Shown in pieces: positions 46,798 to 57,302 of a DNA stretch of 64,000 bases. Position numbers and translations under genes: made by a program. Origin of the DNA: Jeotgalicoccus nanhaiensis (GTDB lineage Bacteria; Bacillota; Bacilli; Staphylococcales; Salinicoccaceae); NCBI GenBank assembly GCA_004570955.1, contig SPPL01000002.1, positions 394,144-458,143 of the forward strand, given 5' to 3'. The notes under the pieces are model-generated. The model was not told the DNA's origin, ran no database searches, and was given only the letters and a program-made list of their open reading frames with translations. Each line of letters opens with the position of its first letter. Position 1 is the first letter of the stretch.

Positions 46798-46945
46798 AAC
46801 GGGGAATCGCCGTCGTCATCCCAAGCCACCCGATTCACAACGGGAAAATGCCGTTGTTATCCCAAGCTGTCCGGTTCACAACGGGAAAATGCCGTTGTTA
46901 TCCCAGCTCCTCCGATTCACAACGGGAAGTCGCCGTTGTTATCCG
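46798..46945. repeat. Hairpin array C: four units of 41 bp
   Basis: aacggg recurs at 46798, 46839, 46880 and 46921, every 41 bases. The middle units have perfect arms ACAACGG / CCGTTGT with loop GAAAATG, then a linker like TATCCCAAGCTGTCCGGTTC. The first unit is degenerate, and the last is cut by the end of the MFS gene at 46982. The sequence is unrelated to arrays A and B except for the unit length and the linker AGCTGTCC. Confidence 0.85.
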
Positions 46946-46981
46946 CCGCCCCTCACTTTCACAATCTTTATCACACAAACA

Positions 46982-48421
46982 CTAGCTATCCCCGTCTTCT
47001 TTATCGCTCACAACTCTTTCCTGCTCTTTTAAGAAGAAGGCGAATATCAAACCGATGACTGCGAGCACTGCCGAGGCGATAAAGGTATAGTTGACGCCGA
47101 TAATTTCGTCGGCAGGTGACGGGCCGTCAGCGGAGCCGCCGGAGACATTGAACGCAACTCCCGTCATAATCGTAATAAAGAGTGCCGTGAAGAGCGACCC
47201 GCCGATCTGGCGCATCGTGTTGTTCAGCGAGGTGCCGTGGGAGATTATGTGATTTTCGAGCGCGTTCATGGCATAAGTTGTTAATGCCATCATGGACAGA
47301 CCAACGCCGAGCAGGCGCACGGTATAAACAATCGTAATATAGGTAAAGGTTGTTTCAACTGTCAAAAAGGACAGCAGCACAGAGGTCGCTAAAATCAGAC
47401 CGAGACTGGTAAAGGTAAGAATCCGGATGCCGTAGCGGTCAAACAGCCAGCCGGCGACGAGCGACATAATCCCCATCACAAGAGCACCCGGCAAGAGTGA
47501 CAGCCCGGATTGAAAAGCAGTGAAGCCGAGCATATCCTGCATTAAGACCGGGACGATATTGTTGGCGCTGACCATCGAGACGAAAACGATAATCCCGATC
47601 AGCGAGGCCATGAGAAAGTACGGGTTAGCTAAAACCCGGATTTCAAGTATCGGCTGAACCAAAATAAACTGCCTGCGGACAAAGAGACCGACAATTACTA
47701 AACCGCCAAGAATCGGCACAATCACCTCTAAGCTCGTCCAGCCGCTGACTCCCGCGACTGAGAAGCCGTACAGCAAACCGCCAAAGCCTAAAGTGGACAT
47801 AACAATCGACAGTATGTCGACTTTCGGATTGGTCTGTTCTGTAACGTTCCGCATATAAAAATACGCAAAGACGATATTCAGTGCTGCGAGCGGCGCAATA
47901 ATAATAAAGAGGGAGCGCCACGGCCAGAATTCTACGATATAGCCCGACAGAGTTGGTCCGATAGCTGGTGCAAAACCGATAATCAACCCGAACAGTCCCA
48001 TCGCTTTTCCTCTGTTTTCAACATCGAACATCTGCAGGAGAATGACCTGGGACAAGGGCATCATAATACCCGCGCCTCCGGCCTGCAGAATGCGCCCTGT
48101 AAGCAGTATAGGAAATACCGTCGACAGTGCTGCAACTACCGTACCTGCTGTAAATAAAATCATCGCGGTCATATACAGTTTCCTCGTCGTAAACTTATTA
48201 ATTAGAAATGCGGATATCGGAATCATAATTCCGTTCACTAAAAAGAAGCCCGTCGTCAGCCACTGGGCGGTGCTGAACGGAATATTCAAATCTTTCATAA
48301 TGACAGGCACCGCCGTCACCAGCAGCGTCTGATTTAAAATCGAAATAAAAGCGCCGATAATTAATATGGCAATTACCAGATTGCGCCCTGTTAAACTTCC
48401 TCTTTCCCTTGTGTTATTCAT
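46982..48421 (-). CDS. DHA2-family MFS drug/proton antiporter
   Basis: 479 residues with about fourteen membrane helices. Signatures: the first helix SILNQTLLVTAVPVIMKDL (motif like LDxTIVNVALP), the loop AFLINKFTTRKLYM, and GRILQAGGAGIMMP (motif C region). It should export lipophilic or amphipathic compounds using the proton gradient. It lies between the cytochrome gene and hairpin array C. GGGGA precedes the start. Confidence 0.85.
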   Translation of the reverse strand: MNNTRERGSLTGRNLVIAILIIGAFISILNQTLLVTAVPVIMKDLNIPFSTAQWLTTGFFLVNGIMIPISAFLINKFTTRKLYMTAMILFTAGTVVAALSTVFPILLTGRILQAGGAGIMMPLSQVILLQMFDVENRGKAMGLFGLIIGFAPAIGPTLSGYIVEFWPWRSLFIIIAPLAALNIVFAYFYMRNVTEQTNPKVDILSIVMSTLGFGGLLYGFSVAGVSGWTSLEVIVPILGGLVIVGLFVRRQFILVQPILEIRVLANPYFLMASLIGIIVFVSMVSANNIVPVLMQDMLGFTAFQSGLSLLPGALVMGIMSLVAGWLFDRYGIRILTFTSLGLILATSVLLSFLTVETTFTYITIVYTVRLLGVGLSMMALTTYAMNALENHIISHGTSLNNTMRQIGGSLFTALFITIMTGVAFNVSGGSADGPSPADEIIGVNYTFIASAVLAVIGLIFAFFLKEQERVVSDKEDGDS

Positions 48422-48460
48422 AGTTCCAGTCCCCTGCCCTAAGTTTGTTTATATATAGAA

Positions 48461-48493
48461 AAAGACAAACTCATACAATACGAGTTTGTCTCT
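48461..48493 (-). terminator. Terminator after the cytochrome gene
   Basis: Arms AGACAAACTC / GAGTTTGTCT with a 9-base loop; T-rich to the left on the minus strand. Confidence 0.8.
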
Positions 48494-48505
48494 TTATCTC
48501 AAATA

Positions 48506-49021
48506 TTATTGTTCACCAAAGAACTCATAAAGTGCAGTCAGTTCGTCGTCAGCAATCTGATCTTCACTGAAGGCAGGCATTGAACCCTGGCCTTCGCGGA
48601 CGATTGATGTAAACTCATCTTCAGCAAGGCTTGTACCTGCTAAAGCTGGACCCATTGCACCTGAGAAGTCCTGACCGTGACATGATGCACAGTTGTCGCG
48701 TGCGATTCCTTCAGCATCAACGTCTCCGCTCGATGCAGTTTCTTCGCCGCCTTCTTCAGAAGCTTCTTCGCCTTCACTGCCGCCCGACTCTTCTCCTGAA
48801 TCCGCTGTTTCTTCAGTTCCGGATTCTTCTTCGGAAGCAGTATCACCGCCGCCGCTGCCTAAGTGGAAAATAAGTAAAGGAACGATTAAGAAAACGATAA
48901 TCACAGGTACTAACCAGTAAAGGTGTACTGTGCCTTTAGTTTTGTCAGACGGATTTTTTTCGATGTAGCGAGGCTGGCCATCGACTTTTGTTCCGCGTGG
49001 ACGTTTTTTGTTATCACTCAT
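48506..49021 (-). CDS. Membrane-anchored c-type cytochrome
   Basis: 171 residues. An N-terminal cytosolic tail, a membrane helix (about 33-53), a long acidic Glu/Ser/Gly linker outside the cell, then a cytochrome c domain with CASCH as haem site and a Met in GSMPAFSEDQI as sixth ligand. It carries electrons to a terminal oxidase on the outer face, as CccA/CccB do. GGGGGG lies upstream of the start. It follows the haem cluster on the same strand. Confidence 0.85.
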   Translation of the reverse strand: MSDNKKRPRGTKVDGQPRYIEKNPSDKTKGTVHLYWLVPVIIVFLIVPLLIFHLGSGGGDTASEEESGTEETADSGEESGGSEGEEASEEGGEETASSGDVDAEGIARDNCASCHGQDFSGAMGPALAGTSLAEDEFTSIVREGQGSMPAFSEDQIADDELTALYEFFGEQ

Positions 49022-49096
49022 TATGTCTACCCCCCATTTATACTATCACTCACTATTATACACATAATCTATAAGTCATGAAGTACAAAATTTAAA

Positions 49097-50383
49097 TTAT
49101 TTACCCGTAACTTTACTTAATGCTTTATCAAACGCATTAATTGTCGTCTCGATGTCTGCTTCAGTATGTTTTGTGGATAAGAACATACCTTCAAACTGAG
49201 ACGGCGGCAGGTAAACACCTTCGTCTAAGAGGGCCTGGTACATCGCTCTGAATAATTCCAGGTCGCTTGTATTTGCACTGTCGAAGTCAGTCACCGGGCC
49301 TTCAGTCAGGAAGAAACCGATCATTGAGCCTGCACGGTTAACCGTAATCGGCTGATCGTGCTTGGCAAATACTTTTTTCAGTCCCGCTTCAAGCTGATCT
49401 GCGAGCTTGCCGAAGTAGTCATAGCTTTCTTCAGTCAGCTGGCTGAGCGTTGCAAGTCCCGTACTCATAGCGAGCGGGTTGCCCGAAAGCGTTCCAGCCT
49501 GATAAATATCACCGCTTGGTGCGATACGTTCCATAATTTCTTTTTTACCGCCGTAAGCGCCGACCGGCAGACCGCCGCCGATAACTTTACCGAGACATGT
49601 TAAGTCCGGTGTAATGCCGAAGTAGCCCTGTGCTGAATTGTAGCCGACACGGAAGCCGGTCATCACTTCATCGAAGATTAACAGCGTATTATTTTTTTCT
49701 GTAAGATCGCGCACGAATTGAAGATAGCCTTCAACCGGCGGCACGACACCCATGTTGCCTGCGACAGGCTCCATAATCACAGCTGCGATATCATCGCCGA
49801 ATTTATCGAATGCTTCTGTTAAGCTTGCTTCATCGTTATAAGGCACAGTAATCGTGTTTTTCGCAGTTCCTTCAGGCACACCCGGAGAATCCGGCAGACC
49901 GAGGGTCGCCACACCTGAACCTGCTTTAATTAAGAGTGAGTCACTGTGGCCGTGGTAGCAGCCTTCGAATTTAAGTATTTTGCTTCTGCCTGTATAACCG
50001 CGGGCGAGACGCAGGGCTGCGAGCGTCGCTTCTGTCCCTGACGATACCATGCGGACCATTTCTATGGACGGTACGCGTTCCATAACAAGTTCAGCCATAG
50101 TCGTTTCAAGCTCTGTTGGGGCCCCGAAAGATGTGCCTTTAACCGCAGCGTCCTGGACGCTTTTCACGACTTTATCGTCTGCATGGCCTAAAATTAAAGG
50201 CCCGAAGCTGAGCGAGTAGTCGATAAATTCATTGCCGTCGACGTCGTAGAGACGGGCGCCCTTCGCATGGTCGATAAAGAGCGGGTGGTCGCCGACTGAT
50301 TTAAAGGCGCGGGCCGGAGAGTTAACACCGCCAGGCATTACTTTAACCGCTTCATCGTAGAGTTCTTTTGACTTGTTATACAT
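49097..50383 (-). CDS. hemL: Glutamate-1-semialdehyde 2,1-aminomutase
   Basis: 428 residues from the ATG at 50383 (behind GGGAGA); the frame extends 11 codons further. PLP-binding Lys lies in [21 protein letters not shown], and [10 protein letters not shown] supplies the Asp. Gate loop SGNPLAMS. It converts glutamate-1-semialdehyde to 5-aminolevulinate. It is the last gene of the haem operon in this window, with its start inside the hemB stop region. Confidence 0.95.
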   Translation of the reverse strand: MYNKSKELYDEAVKVMPGGVNSPARAFKSVGDHPLFIDHAKGARLYDVDGNEFIDYSLSFGPLILGHADDKVVKSVQDAAVKGTSFGAPTELETTMAELVMERVPSIEMVRMVSSGTEATLAALRLARGYTGRSKILKFEGCYHGHSDSLLIKAGSGVATLGLPDSPGVPEGTAKNTITVPYNDEASLTEAFDKFGDDIAAVIMEPVAGNMGVVPPVEGYLQFVRDLTEKNNTLLIFDEVMTGFRVGYNSAQGYFGITPDLTCLGKVIGGGLPVGAYGGKKEIMERIAPSGDIYQAGTLSGNPLAMSTGLATLSQLTEESYDYFGKLADQLEAGLKKVFAKHDQPITVNRAGSMIGFFLTEGPVTDFDSANTSDLELFRAMYQALLDEGVYLPPSQFEGMFLSTKHTEADIETTINAFDKALSKVTGK

Positions 50384-50384
50384 T

Positions 50385-51365
50385 CTAAATCTCTCCCTTA
50401 TTAATTTTTTCCGCAAGCTCTTTTGCGAAATAAGTAATAATCATATCTGCGCCTGCACGCTTCATGGAAATCATCTGTTCTGCGATCACTTCTTCATCGA
50501 CGAGACCGAGGTCAATCGCAGTGCGAGTCATCGCATACTCACCGCTCACGTTATAGGCGATAATCGGCAAGTTGGAATTGTTGCGCACATCTCGGATAAT
50601 ATCGAGATACGACAGCGCGGGCTTGACGATCATCATATCCGCACCTTCCAGCGTATCGCTTTCTAATTCGCGGAGCGCTTCAAGACGGTTGGCCGGATCC
50701 ATCTGGTAAGTGCGGCGGTCGCCGAAGGATGGTGTCGATTCCGCAGCATCTCTGAACGGACCGTAAAATTTAGATGCATATTTAATACCGTAGCTCATAA
50801 TCGGAATATGAGAGAAACCAGCCTGGTCGAGTCCACGGCGGATTTCCGCGACAAAACCATCCATCATATTGCTTGGTGCAATAATATCAGCGCCCGCTTT
50901 TGCCTGAGATACCGCAGTCTGTACAAGGAGCGGCAGTGACTCGTCATTGTCGACATCTTCTGTAACGGGATCGATCAGTCCGCAGTGGCCGTGGTCTGTA
51001 TATTCACACAGGCACGTATCCAGTATAACGAGCAGTTCCGGATAATGTTCTTTCGACAGCCGGCATGCTTCCTGGACGATGCCGTGATCGTGGTAGGCGC
51101 CTGTGCCTTCTGCATCTTTTTCATTCGGAATACCGAAGAAAATAACGCTTTTAATGCCGAGTGCCACCACTTCATCGAGCTCTTCTTTAAGCAGGTTCAA
51201 TGAAATCTGGTATACACCTTTCATCGATGACACTTCCTGCTTTACGTCCGGTTTTTCAACGACAAAAATCGGATAGATTAAATCATCTTTTGATAGTTTC
51301 GTTTCGCGCACCATATCGCGCATAAAACCGCTTTGTCTTAAACGGCGGTGTCTGTCAAAATTCAT
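50385..51365 (-). CDS. hemB: Porphobilinogen synthase
   Basis: 326 residues. Metal and substrate sites: [12 protein letters not shown] (zinc-binding Cys type), the Schiff-base Lys in [19 protein letters not shown] and [11 protein letters not shown]. It joins two 5-aminolevulinate into porphobilinogen. AAGGAGA precedes the ATG. It abuts hemD (one base overlap) and hemL. Confidence 0.95.
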   Translation of the reverse strand: MNFDRHRRLRQSGFMRDMVRETKLSKDDLIYPIFVVEKPDVKQEVSSMKGVYQISLNLLKEELDEVVALGIKSVIFFGIPNEKDAEGTGAYHDHGIVQEACRLSKEHYPELLVILDTCLCEYTDHGHCGLIDPVTEDVDNDESLPLLVQTAVSQAKAGADIIAPSNMMDGFVAEIRRGLDQAGFSHIPIMSYGIKYASKFYGPFRDAAESTPSFGDRRTYQMDPANRLEALRELESDTLEGADMMIVKPALSYLDIIRDVRNNSNLPIIAYNVSGEYAMTRTAIDLGLVDEEVIAEQMISMKRAGADMIITYFAKELAEKINKGEI

Positions 51366-52063
51366 TATTGAATACTCTCCTTAATAAAATTAATCATATG
51401 TCCGAGTGTTTCATGCTCCGGTTTTGAAGCAATTAAGCCGTACTTATTTAAACGCTTTTCGGTCACGTGGCCGATGGCGATAAAATGAATATCTTTAAGT
51501 TCCTCTTTAGTAAAGTTGCCCATAAGACTTTCTACTGCAGACGGTGATGACAAGGTTAAATAATCGATGCTGCCGAGATTTTCCCTGATTTTCTCAATTG
51601 AACCTTCATGAACTTTCGGGTAATACAGCTCGATTTCAGTAACGTCAGCACCTCTGTCCCGCATATAATCGCGCATCAGCGGCCGTTTTTGGCTGCTCGC
51701 GGGATAGAGTATTTTATCGCCGGGATGAATCGTGCATTCCTCGATAAAGCCTTCTTGCGTATACGTCGACGGTTCAAAGTCCACATCGATGCCGTGCATG
51801 TTCAAAGCTTCCGTCGTCTTCACGCCGATGCTCGAGATTTTATCCGCCTGCACCTCTTTAAAATACGGCAGAAAATGCTTCACCGTATTTTTACTCGTCA
51901 TAACGAGCCAGGTATACTGCGTCTTCAGGACGTCAGTATCAAAAGGCAGACTTTCAGTCGTAATGAGCGGGGCATGGACAAGAGTTAAGTCGTCGTCCGG
52001 CGCCTCCTCAAAGGTTGACTGGGTGACATAGACCACCGGTTTACTTGCCGGCATTATTCTCAT
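51365..52063 (-). CDS. hemD: Uroporphyrinogen-III synthase
   Basis: 232 residues. The family is variable, but the two-domain layout (PVVYVTQS, the TSKNTVKHF loop, [39 protein letters not shown]) fits HemD. It closes and inverts ring D of hydroxymethylbilane. It overlaps hemC by 23 bp; ATG at 52063 or 52054 could start it. Identification rests on both the motifs and its position. Confidence 0.88.
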   Translation of the reverse strand: MRIMPASKPVVYVTQSTFEEAPDDDLTLVHAPLITTESLPFDTDVLKTQYTWLVMTSKNTVKHFLPYFKEVQADKISSIGVKTTEALNMHGIDVDFEPSTYTQEGFIEECTIHPGDKILYPASSQKRPLMRDYMRDRGADVTEIELYYPKVHEGSIEKIRENLGSIDYLTLSSPSAVESLMGNFTKEELKDIHFIAIGHVTEKRLNKYGLIASKPEHETLGHMINFIKESIQ

Positions 52064-52973
52064 TAATCATATCTATAATCTCTTTGGCACCGACTTTTTC
52101 CATTTCGTCCGCCACAAGGTTACCGAGTTTTACAGGATCTTCATGCGATTTTTTAACGACATAGCGTTCGTTGCCGTCTTCAGACATAATTAAGCCTGTT
52201 AAATATAATTCTCCATCTTCAAGCGTTGCATAACCGCCGATTGGCACCTGGCAGCTGCCGTCCATGCGTTTTAAGAACGTGCGTTCCGCTGTAGTGCACG
52301 TTGCATCTTCTTCAGAGTGCACGGATGCCAGCATATCGATCAGTTCTTTGTCATCCTCGCGCACTTCAATGCCGAGTGCTCCCTGGGCAATAGCCGGAAT
52401 GAACTCTTCCGGATCAAAGTATTCCGTTACGACGCTGTCGCTCCAGCCCATGCGTTTAAGTCCTGCAGCTGCAAGCAGAATCGCATCGTACTCGCCCGCT
52501 TCCATTTTCTTAATGCGCGTGTCGATATTCCCTCTGACCCAGTTGACTGTAATGTCATCGCGCATAGAGAGCAGCTGGGCGCCGCGGCGGAGACTTGACG
52601 TGCCGACGATGCTCCCTTTCGGCAGGTCTTTAAATAAGACTTTGTTATTCGATAAAAATGCATCGCGCATATCTTCGCGCTCAGGCACACAGGCAATAGT
52701 AAAGCCTTCCGGCAGTTCGCTCGGTACGTCTTTCAGGCTGTGGATTGCCATATCGATTTCTTTATTTTTCAGTGCTTCTTCGATTTCTTTAACAAAGAGC
52801 CCCTTGCCGCCGACTTTAGATAATTGAACATCGACGATGCGGTCGCCTTTAGTAACGATTTCTTTTATTTCAATTTCAGCTTCCGGGAAGGCCGCTTCAA
52901 GCTTCTTTATAAACTGCTTCGACTGCGTTAAAGCAAGGCCGCTCCGGCGTGAACCAACAATAATTTTTCTCAT
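52041..52973 (-). CDS. hemC: Hydroxymethylbilane synthase
   Basis: 310 residues. The start [20 protein letters not shown], the [11 protein letters not shown] loop, [11 protein letters not shown] and the dipyrromethane Cys in [13 protein letters not shown] are all present. It polymerises four porphobilinogens. AAGGAGA precedes the ATG. Part of hemA-X-C-D-B-L. Confidence 0.95.
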   Translation of the reverse strand: MRKIIVGSRRSGLALTQSKQFIKKLEAAFPEAEIEIKEIVTKGDRIVDVQLSKVGGKGLFVKEIEEALKNKEIDMAIHSLKDVPSELPEGFTIACVPEREDMRDAFLSNNKVLFKDLPKGSIVGTSSLRRGAQLLSMRDDITVNWVRGNIDTRIKKMEAGEYDAILLAAAGLKRMGWSDSVVTEYFDPEEFIPAIAQGALGIEVREDDKELIDMLASVHSEEDATCTTAERTFLKRMDGSCQVPIGGYATLEDGELYLTGLIMSEDGNERYVVKKSHEDPVKLGNLVADEMEKVGAKEIIDMINENNAGK

Positions 52974-52987
52974 ATTTTATACTCTCC

Positions 52988-53812
52988 TTAAAGTGACCAG
53001 AAATGAAAATTGGATATTTCTGAAAGAATTAAATAATTCAGCATGACCAGCACAAAAATTGCGATGCTGTAGACGGCAAACTTAGCCGTATCGGCTTTAA
53101 ATTTAACCATTGTTAAAATGATGCTGTACATAATAATAACACACACGGTGCCGATAACTTTCGGGTCGTAGAGAACAGAAGGACCGATAATCTGGAGTCC
53201 CCAGACGATTCCTATTATAATACTTATACTCATTAAAATCACACCGATAAAGGTCAGTCTGAGCATTACTTTTTCCGCCGTGCCGATACTGAACAGCGAA
53301 AAGAAACTTCTATTGAACTTTTTCTCTTTTAAATTCCGGCGCTGAATTAAGTATATAACGGCGTTCAGCATGCCGATAAAGAAGACGACATAAGCGAGCA
53401 GCGCACTGCCCACATGAACGACTAAAAGTTCGTTGACAATTTCAAGCGTCAGCGCCGTCGAGCTGAAGTTCAGCGATGAAAATGTATAAATCGTCATTAA
53501 AAATATAGTAATCATTAAGTAAAACAGCAGTATAAATTCCGACTTCGTCCTTATAAAATGAATAATTCCAACGATGATCAGTATCAGGCTTAAGCTGAAG
53601 ATACTTTCAGCGAGTGTCAGAATCGGAATTCTGCCGAGCTGGACCCCGAGCTGCACTACCGACAAAAAGTGCAGTATAACAGCAGGGGTCAGCACATACA
53701 GAGAAACCTTTCTGACTTGTCGATTTCTTAAAAACAAATCATATGACAGTGCAGAAAGGCTGATAAAATATAACAGTAATATAATTTCTTGAATGCGGAA
53801 CATCATATCCAT
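52988..53812 (-). CDS. hemX: HemX/CcsA-like membrane protein
   Basis: 274 residues with about eight membrane helices. The FVxxW-like WGLQIIGPS segment and His in VVHVGSALLAYV are typical of the CcsA/HemX family. In Bacillus HemX controls the level of glutamyl-tRNA reductase. It sits between hemA and hemC in the standard order. Confidence 0.88.
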   Translation of the reverse strand: MDMMFRIQEIILLLYFISLSALSYDLFLRNRQVRKVSLYVLTPAVILHFLSVVQLGVQLGRIPILTLAESIFSLSLILIIVGIIHFIRTKSEFILLFYLMITIFLMTIYTFSSLNFSSTALTLEIVNELLVVHVGSALLAYVVFFIGMLNAVIYLIQRRNLKEKKFNRSFFSLFSIGTAEKVMLRLTFIGVILMSISIIIGIVWGLQIIGPSVLYDPKVIGTVCVIIMYSIILTMVKFKADTAKFAVYSIAIFVLVMLNYLILSEISNFHFWSL

Positions 53813-53827
53813 AAGATATCCACCCTG

Positions 53828-55174
53828 CTAATTAAGGTTAAGCTGTTCTTTTCTTGCTTGCAGTTTTTCTCTCTGTTTGGAGTTCGAAACTTCGCGCTGA
53901 GCCTCGACTTCTTCCTCGATGTGGAACATCGCCATAATATCTTCAAGCTTTTCATCGCGCTTTTTGTCGCCGGCGATTTCTTTCGTAAAGATAATCGGGT
54001 CTCTCAGCATCTGGTTAATAATACTCTTCATATGTTTTGAGATCACCGTGCGTTCGCGGTCGGACATATCCGGCAGCTTGCGCTCTAGAGAATCCAGCGT
54101 TTCGTCGTGAATGTTAAGTGACTTCGTGCGCATTGCCTGGATAACAGGCACGACACCCTGCACGTTCAGCCACTCTTCGAATTCCGCTGTCGTGCCGTCG
54201 ATCATTGCCATAATCTTCTCTGCTTCTTCTTCGCGTGAAGCGAGGTTAGCATCGACTAAGCCCTGCAGATCGTCGACATTGTACATATATACATTGCCGC
54301 TCGAATCAATGGCAGGATCGATGTCTCTCGGCAGCGCGATATCAATCAGAATCAGCGGTGAAGTGCCTCTTGTTTTATTGACCTCATCGATCATATCTTT
54401 TTTAATGACATAATCCGGTGACGATGTGCTTGAAATAACGATATCCGCTTCTTTTAATTCAGACTCCAGGGCGTGCAGGTTCTCTGCACGGCCGTTAAAG
54501 CGTGCAGCAAGCTCTTCCGCTTTTTCCAGCGAGCGGTTTAAGACGACAACATCTTCGATGCCGTTTGATGTTAAATTCAAGAGTGATTCTTCCGCCATTT
54601 CGCCTGCGCCGATAACGAGCACCCGGCTCTTTTTAACGTTCGCAAAGATGCGTTTAGCAAGTTCCACCGCAGCATAAGAAATCGATACTGCATTTTTCGA
54701 AATATCGGTTTCGTTATGACCGCGTTTCGCGACAGTGATCGCTTCTTTAAACAGCTTATTAAAGATGGTCCCTGTCGTATGTTCTTCCTGGGCTGTTAAA
54801 AACGCGTCTCTGATTTGTCCGAGAATCTGCGTTTCGCCGAGCACCATAGAATCGAGTCCTGCTGTTACTTTAAAGAGATGAGACACGGCCTCATCTGCCA
54901 CTTTCATATCCGTCAGCTGCTTAATTTTTTCATAATCAACGTCGAACCAGTCCGCGAGAAATTTTCTGGAATAATACGCCCCCGTATGTTCCTGATCACT
55001 CACGACATAAAGTTCCGTGCGGTTGCACGTCGACAGCAATGTCGCTTCCAAAATACTCTTCTGCTCGCGCAGCTTGTGCAGCGCTTCAACGACTTCATCG
55101 TCCTGGAAGGTAACCTGCTCACGCTCTTCCACACCGGTATTTTTATAATTTAGACTTAATGCAATAATATGCAC
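53828..55174 (-). CDS. hemA: Glutamyl-tRNA reductase
   Basis: 448 residues, GTG start behind GAGGGGGC. The active-site Cys is in LLSTCNRTELYVV; GETQILGQIRDA, VLVIGAGEMAEES (NADPH loop) and the C-terminal dimer helices follow. It reduces glutamyl-tRNA to glutamate-1-semialdehyde, the first step of haem synthesis. It heads the haem operon. No Fur- or PerR-like box is clear in the 100 bp upstream. Confidence 0.95.
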   Translation of the reverse strand: MHIIALSLNYKNTGVEEREQVTFQDDEVVEALHKLREQKSILEATLLSTCNRTELYVVSDQEHTGAYYSRKFLADWFDVDYEKIKQLTDMKVADEAVSHLFKVTAGLDSMVLGETQILGQIRDAFLTAQEEHTTGTIFNKLFKEAITVAKRGHNETDISKNAVSISYAAVELAKRIFANVKKSRVLVIGAGEMAEESLLNLTSNGIEDVVVLNRSLEKAEELAARFNGRAENLHALESELKEADIVISSTSSPDYVIKKDMIDEVNKTRGTSPLILIDIALPRDIDPAIDSSGNVYMYNVDDLQGLVDANLASREEEAEKIMAMIDGTTAEFEEWLNVQGVVPVIQAMRTKSLNIHDETLDSLERKLPDMSDRERTVISKHMKSIINQMLRDPIIFTKEIAGDKKRDEKLEDIMAMFHIEEEVEAQREVSNSKQREKLQARKEQLNLN

Positions 55175-55276
55175 TATAATGCCCCCTCAAAACTAATCCG
55201 CACATATTTTTTAAAATGCGCGAGTTTACCTATTCCCTATTTATACTAATTATAAATTAGATAGATATCAAGCAAT

Positions 55277-55864
55277 CTAGACAAACTTTTGTAAAGCTGT
55301 CATAATTTCAGGCAATTTCACTTTATCTACAGATGAAAATGGAAAAATCTGGTCTTCCGGCTCCATCTCAAGCTCTCTTTTAATCACGCTGATATGCTTT
55401 TGTATTTTGCCGCGGGCAATCTTATCCGATTTTGTTGCCACGATAATGACCGGCAGCTCGTAATATTTTAAGAAGTCATACATCGCGATATCATCATTTG
55501 TCGGCGGATGGCGGAGATCGATCAGCTGCACGACACACGATAAAGTTTCGCGGTTTTTAAGATAGCCTTCAATCATGCCGCCCCACTTTTCGCGTTCTGA
55601 TTTCGACTGTTTCGCATACCCGTAACCCGGCACATCGACGAAGACAAACTTGTTGTCCGCATTATAAAAGTTCAGCGTAATCGTTTTACCCGGTTTTGAA
55701 GATGTCCGTGCAACACCTTTTCTGCCGCAGATTGCATTTATAAAAGATGACTTGCCGACATTCGAGCGTCCGCTTAAGGCAATCTCTTTCAGACCTGTTT
55801 CAGGGTACTGCTCTTTAGATACTGCGGAAATTATAATATCTACATTACTTGGATTAATTTTCAT
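55277..55864 (-). CDS. engB: Ribosome-biogenesis GTPase EngB (YsxC)
   Basis: 195 residues. G1 [11 protein letters not shown]3 [10 protein letters not shown]4 TKSD and G5 SSVDK motifs. It helps assemble the large ribosomal subunit. AAAGGAAGTG lies upstream. It lies between clpX and hemA, as in S. aureus. Confidence 0.93.
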   Translation of the reverse strand: MKINPSNVDIIISAVSKEQYPETGLKEIALSGRSNVGKSSFINAICGRKGVARTSSKPGKTITLNFYNADNKFVFVDVPGYGYAKQSKSEREKWGGMIEGYLKNRETLSCVVQLIDLRHPPTNDDIAMYDFLKYYELPVIIVATKSDKIARGKIQKHISVIKRELEMEPEDQIFPFSSVDKVKLPEIMTALQKFV

Positions 55865-55912
55865 CTTGTCACTTCCTTTAAAAAAGGCTGTCGCAATGAC
55901 AGCCTCTAGTAT

Positions 55913-57169
55913 TTATGCACTTTTCTGGTCTGCTCTAATTTCGTTGCCTTCTGCATCGTAAATCAGCGGATCTTTTTCATCGATAATCGTTTCCCGTGTA
56001 ATAACGACTTTCTTAATATCGTCATTTGAAGGAACTTTAAACATAATGTCCACCATGCGTTCTTCAATAATAGAGCGCAGTCCGCGGGCACCTGTCTTAC
56101 GTTCAATAGCAAGTTCACTGATTGCATCGAGTGAATCCTCTTCAAAGATCAGTTCAACGTCGTCGATTGCCATCATTCTCGTATACTGTTTAACAAGCGC
56201 GTTTTTCGGCTCTGTTAAAATAGATTTCAAGGCGTCGACATCGAGTTCTTCAAGATAGCTGATAATCGGCACACGGCCGATAAATTCAGGAATCAGGCCG
56301 TAACTCTGAAGGTCATCGGGACGGACTTTCGCCATCAGCGCATCTTTGTCTGAGAAGTCCTCAGTTGCACCGCCGAAGCCGATTACCTTGTCGCCGAGAC
56401 GGCGTTTAATGATGTCTTCCATACCGTCGAAGGCACCGCCGAGAATAAACAGGATATTCGTCGTATCGATCTGGATAGACTCCTGGTTCGGGTGCTTGCG
56501 TCCGCCTTGAGGCGGCACGCTTGCTGTTGTACCTTCTAAGATTTTAAGAAGGGCCTGCTGGACACCTTCACCGGATACGTCTCTTGTAATCGAAGTGTTT
56601 TCGCTCTTGCGCGCGATTTTATCGATTTCGTCGACATAAATAATACCTTGTTCCGCACGTTCAACATCGAAGTCCGCTGCCTGGATTAAACGGAGCAGAA
56701 TGTTCTCAACGTCGTCACCGACGTAACCCGCTTCAGTCAGGCTCGTCGCATCCGCAATTGCAAACGGCACGTTTAATGAGCGTGCAAGTGTTTGTGCAAG
56801 CAGTGTTTTACCGCTTCCTGTCGGACCGATTAAAGCGATGTTGCTCTTCGCAATTTCAACTTCATCTTCGCCCATATTGTTAATGCGTTTGTAGTGGTTG
56901 TAGACAGCAACGCTGAGTGCGCGTTTAGCATTCAGCTGGCCGATTACATACTCGTCAAGAGACTCTAAAATCTCCTGAGGTTTCGGAATATAATCGAAAA
57001 CTGCAGTCGTATCCATCTTCAGTTCTTCTTCTATAATTTCATAGCAGAGCTCGATACATTCGTTACAAATGTACACGCCGCTGCCGGCAATAAGTTTTTT
57101 GACCTGTTCCTGATCTTTACCGCAGAAAGAGCAGGTTAAATCTGTATCATCTTCGTTAAATTTAAACAT
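55913..57169 (-). CDS. clpX: ATP-dependent Clp protease ATP-binding subunit ClpX
   Basis: 418 residues. N-terminal zinc-binding domain (CSFCGKD and CNECIELC), Walker A GPTGSGKT, Walker [12 protein letters not shown], the pore loop GYVGDD and the ClpP-docking IGF-like IGFGGATED loop. It unfolds substrates for ClpP. AGGTG precedes the ATG. Confidence 0.95.
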   Translation of the reverse strand: MFKFNEDDTDLTCSFCGKDQEQVKKLIAGSGVYICNECIELCYEIIEEELKMDTTAVFDYIPKPQEILESLDEYVIGQLNAKRALSVAVYNHYKRINNMGEDEVEIAKSNIALIGPTGSGKTLLAQTLARSLNVPFAIADATSLTEAGYVGDDVENILLRLIQAADFDVERAEQGIIYVDEIDKIARKSENTSITRDVSGEGVQQALLKILEGTTASVPPQGGRKHPNQESIQIDTTNILFILGGAFDGMEDIIKRRLGDKVIGFGGATEDFSDKDALMAKVRPDDLQSYGLIPEFIGRVPIISYLEELDVDALKSILTEPKNALVKQYTRMMAIDDVELIFEEDSLDAISELAIERKTGARGLRSIIEERMVDIMFKVPSNDDIKKVVITRETIIDEKDPLIYDAEGNEIRADQKSA

Positions 57170-57244
57170 TTATATACACCTCATTATATACTTCCAATAA
57201 AATATACTAGAAAATCTATCTTAAATCAATTGAGCTGCATATTG

Positions 57245-57281
57245 ATGAAAAGCTCTACACTAGACGTGCAGAGCTTTTCAT
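57245..57281 (-). terminator. Terminator after tig
   Basis: Arms ATGAAAAGCTCT / AGAGCTTTTCAT with a 13-base loop; it sits between the tig stop and the clpX start, so clpX has its own promoter or depends on read-through. Confidence 0.75.
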
Positions 57282-57302
57282 GTATGTGGTTCAATTTATA
57301 GA

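Noticed and set aside
40596..46945. CRISPR array
   Set aside because: Units are 41 bp in total, the whole unit including its linker is similar from copy to copy, there are no unique spacers of about 30 bp, and no cas gene is present.
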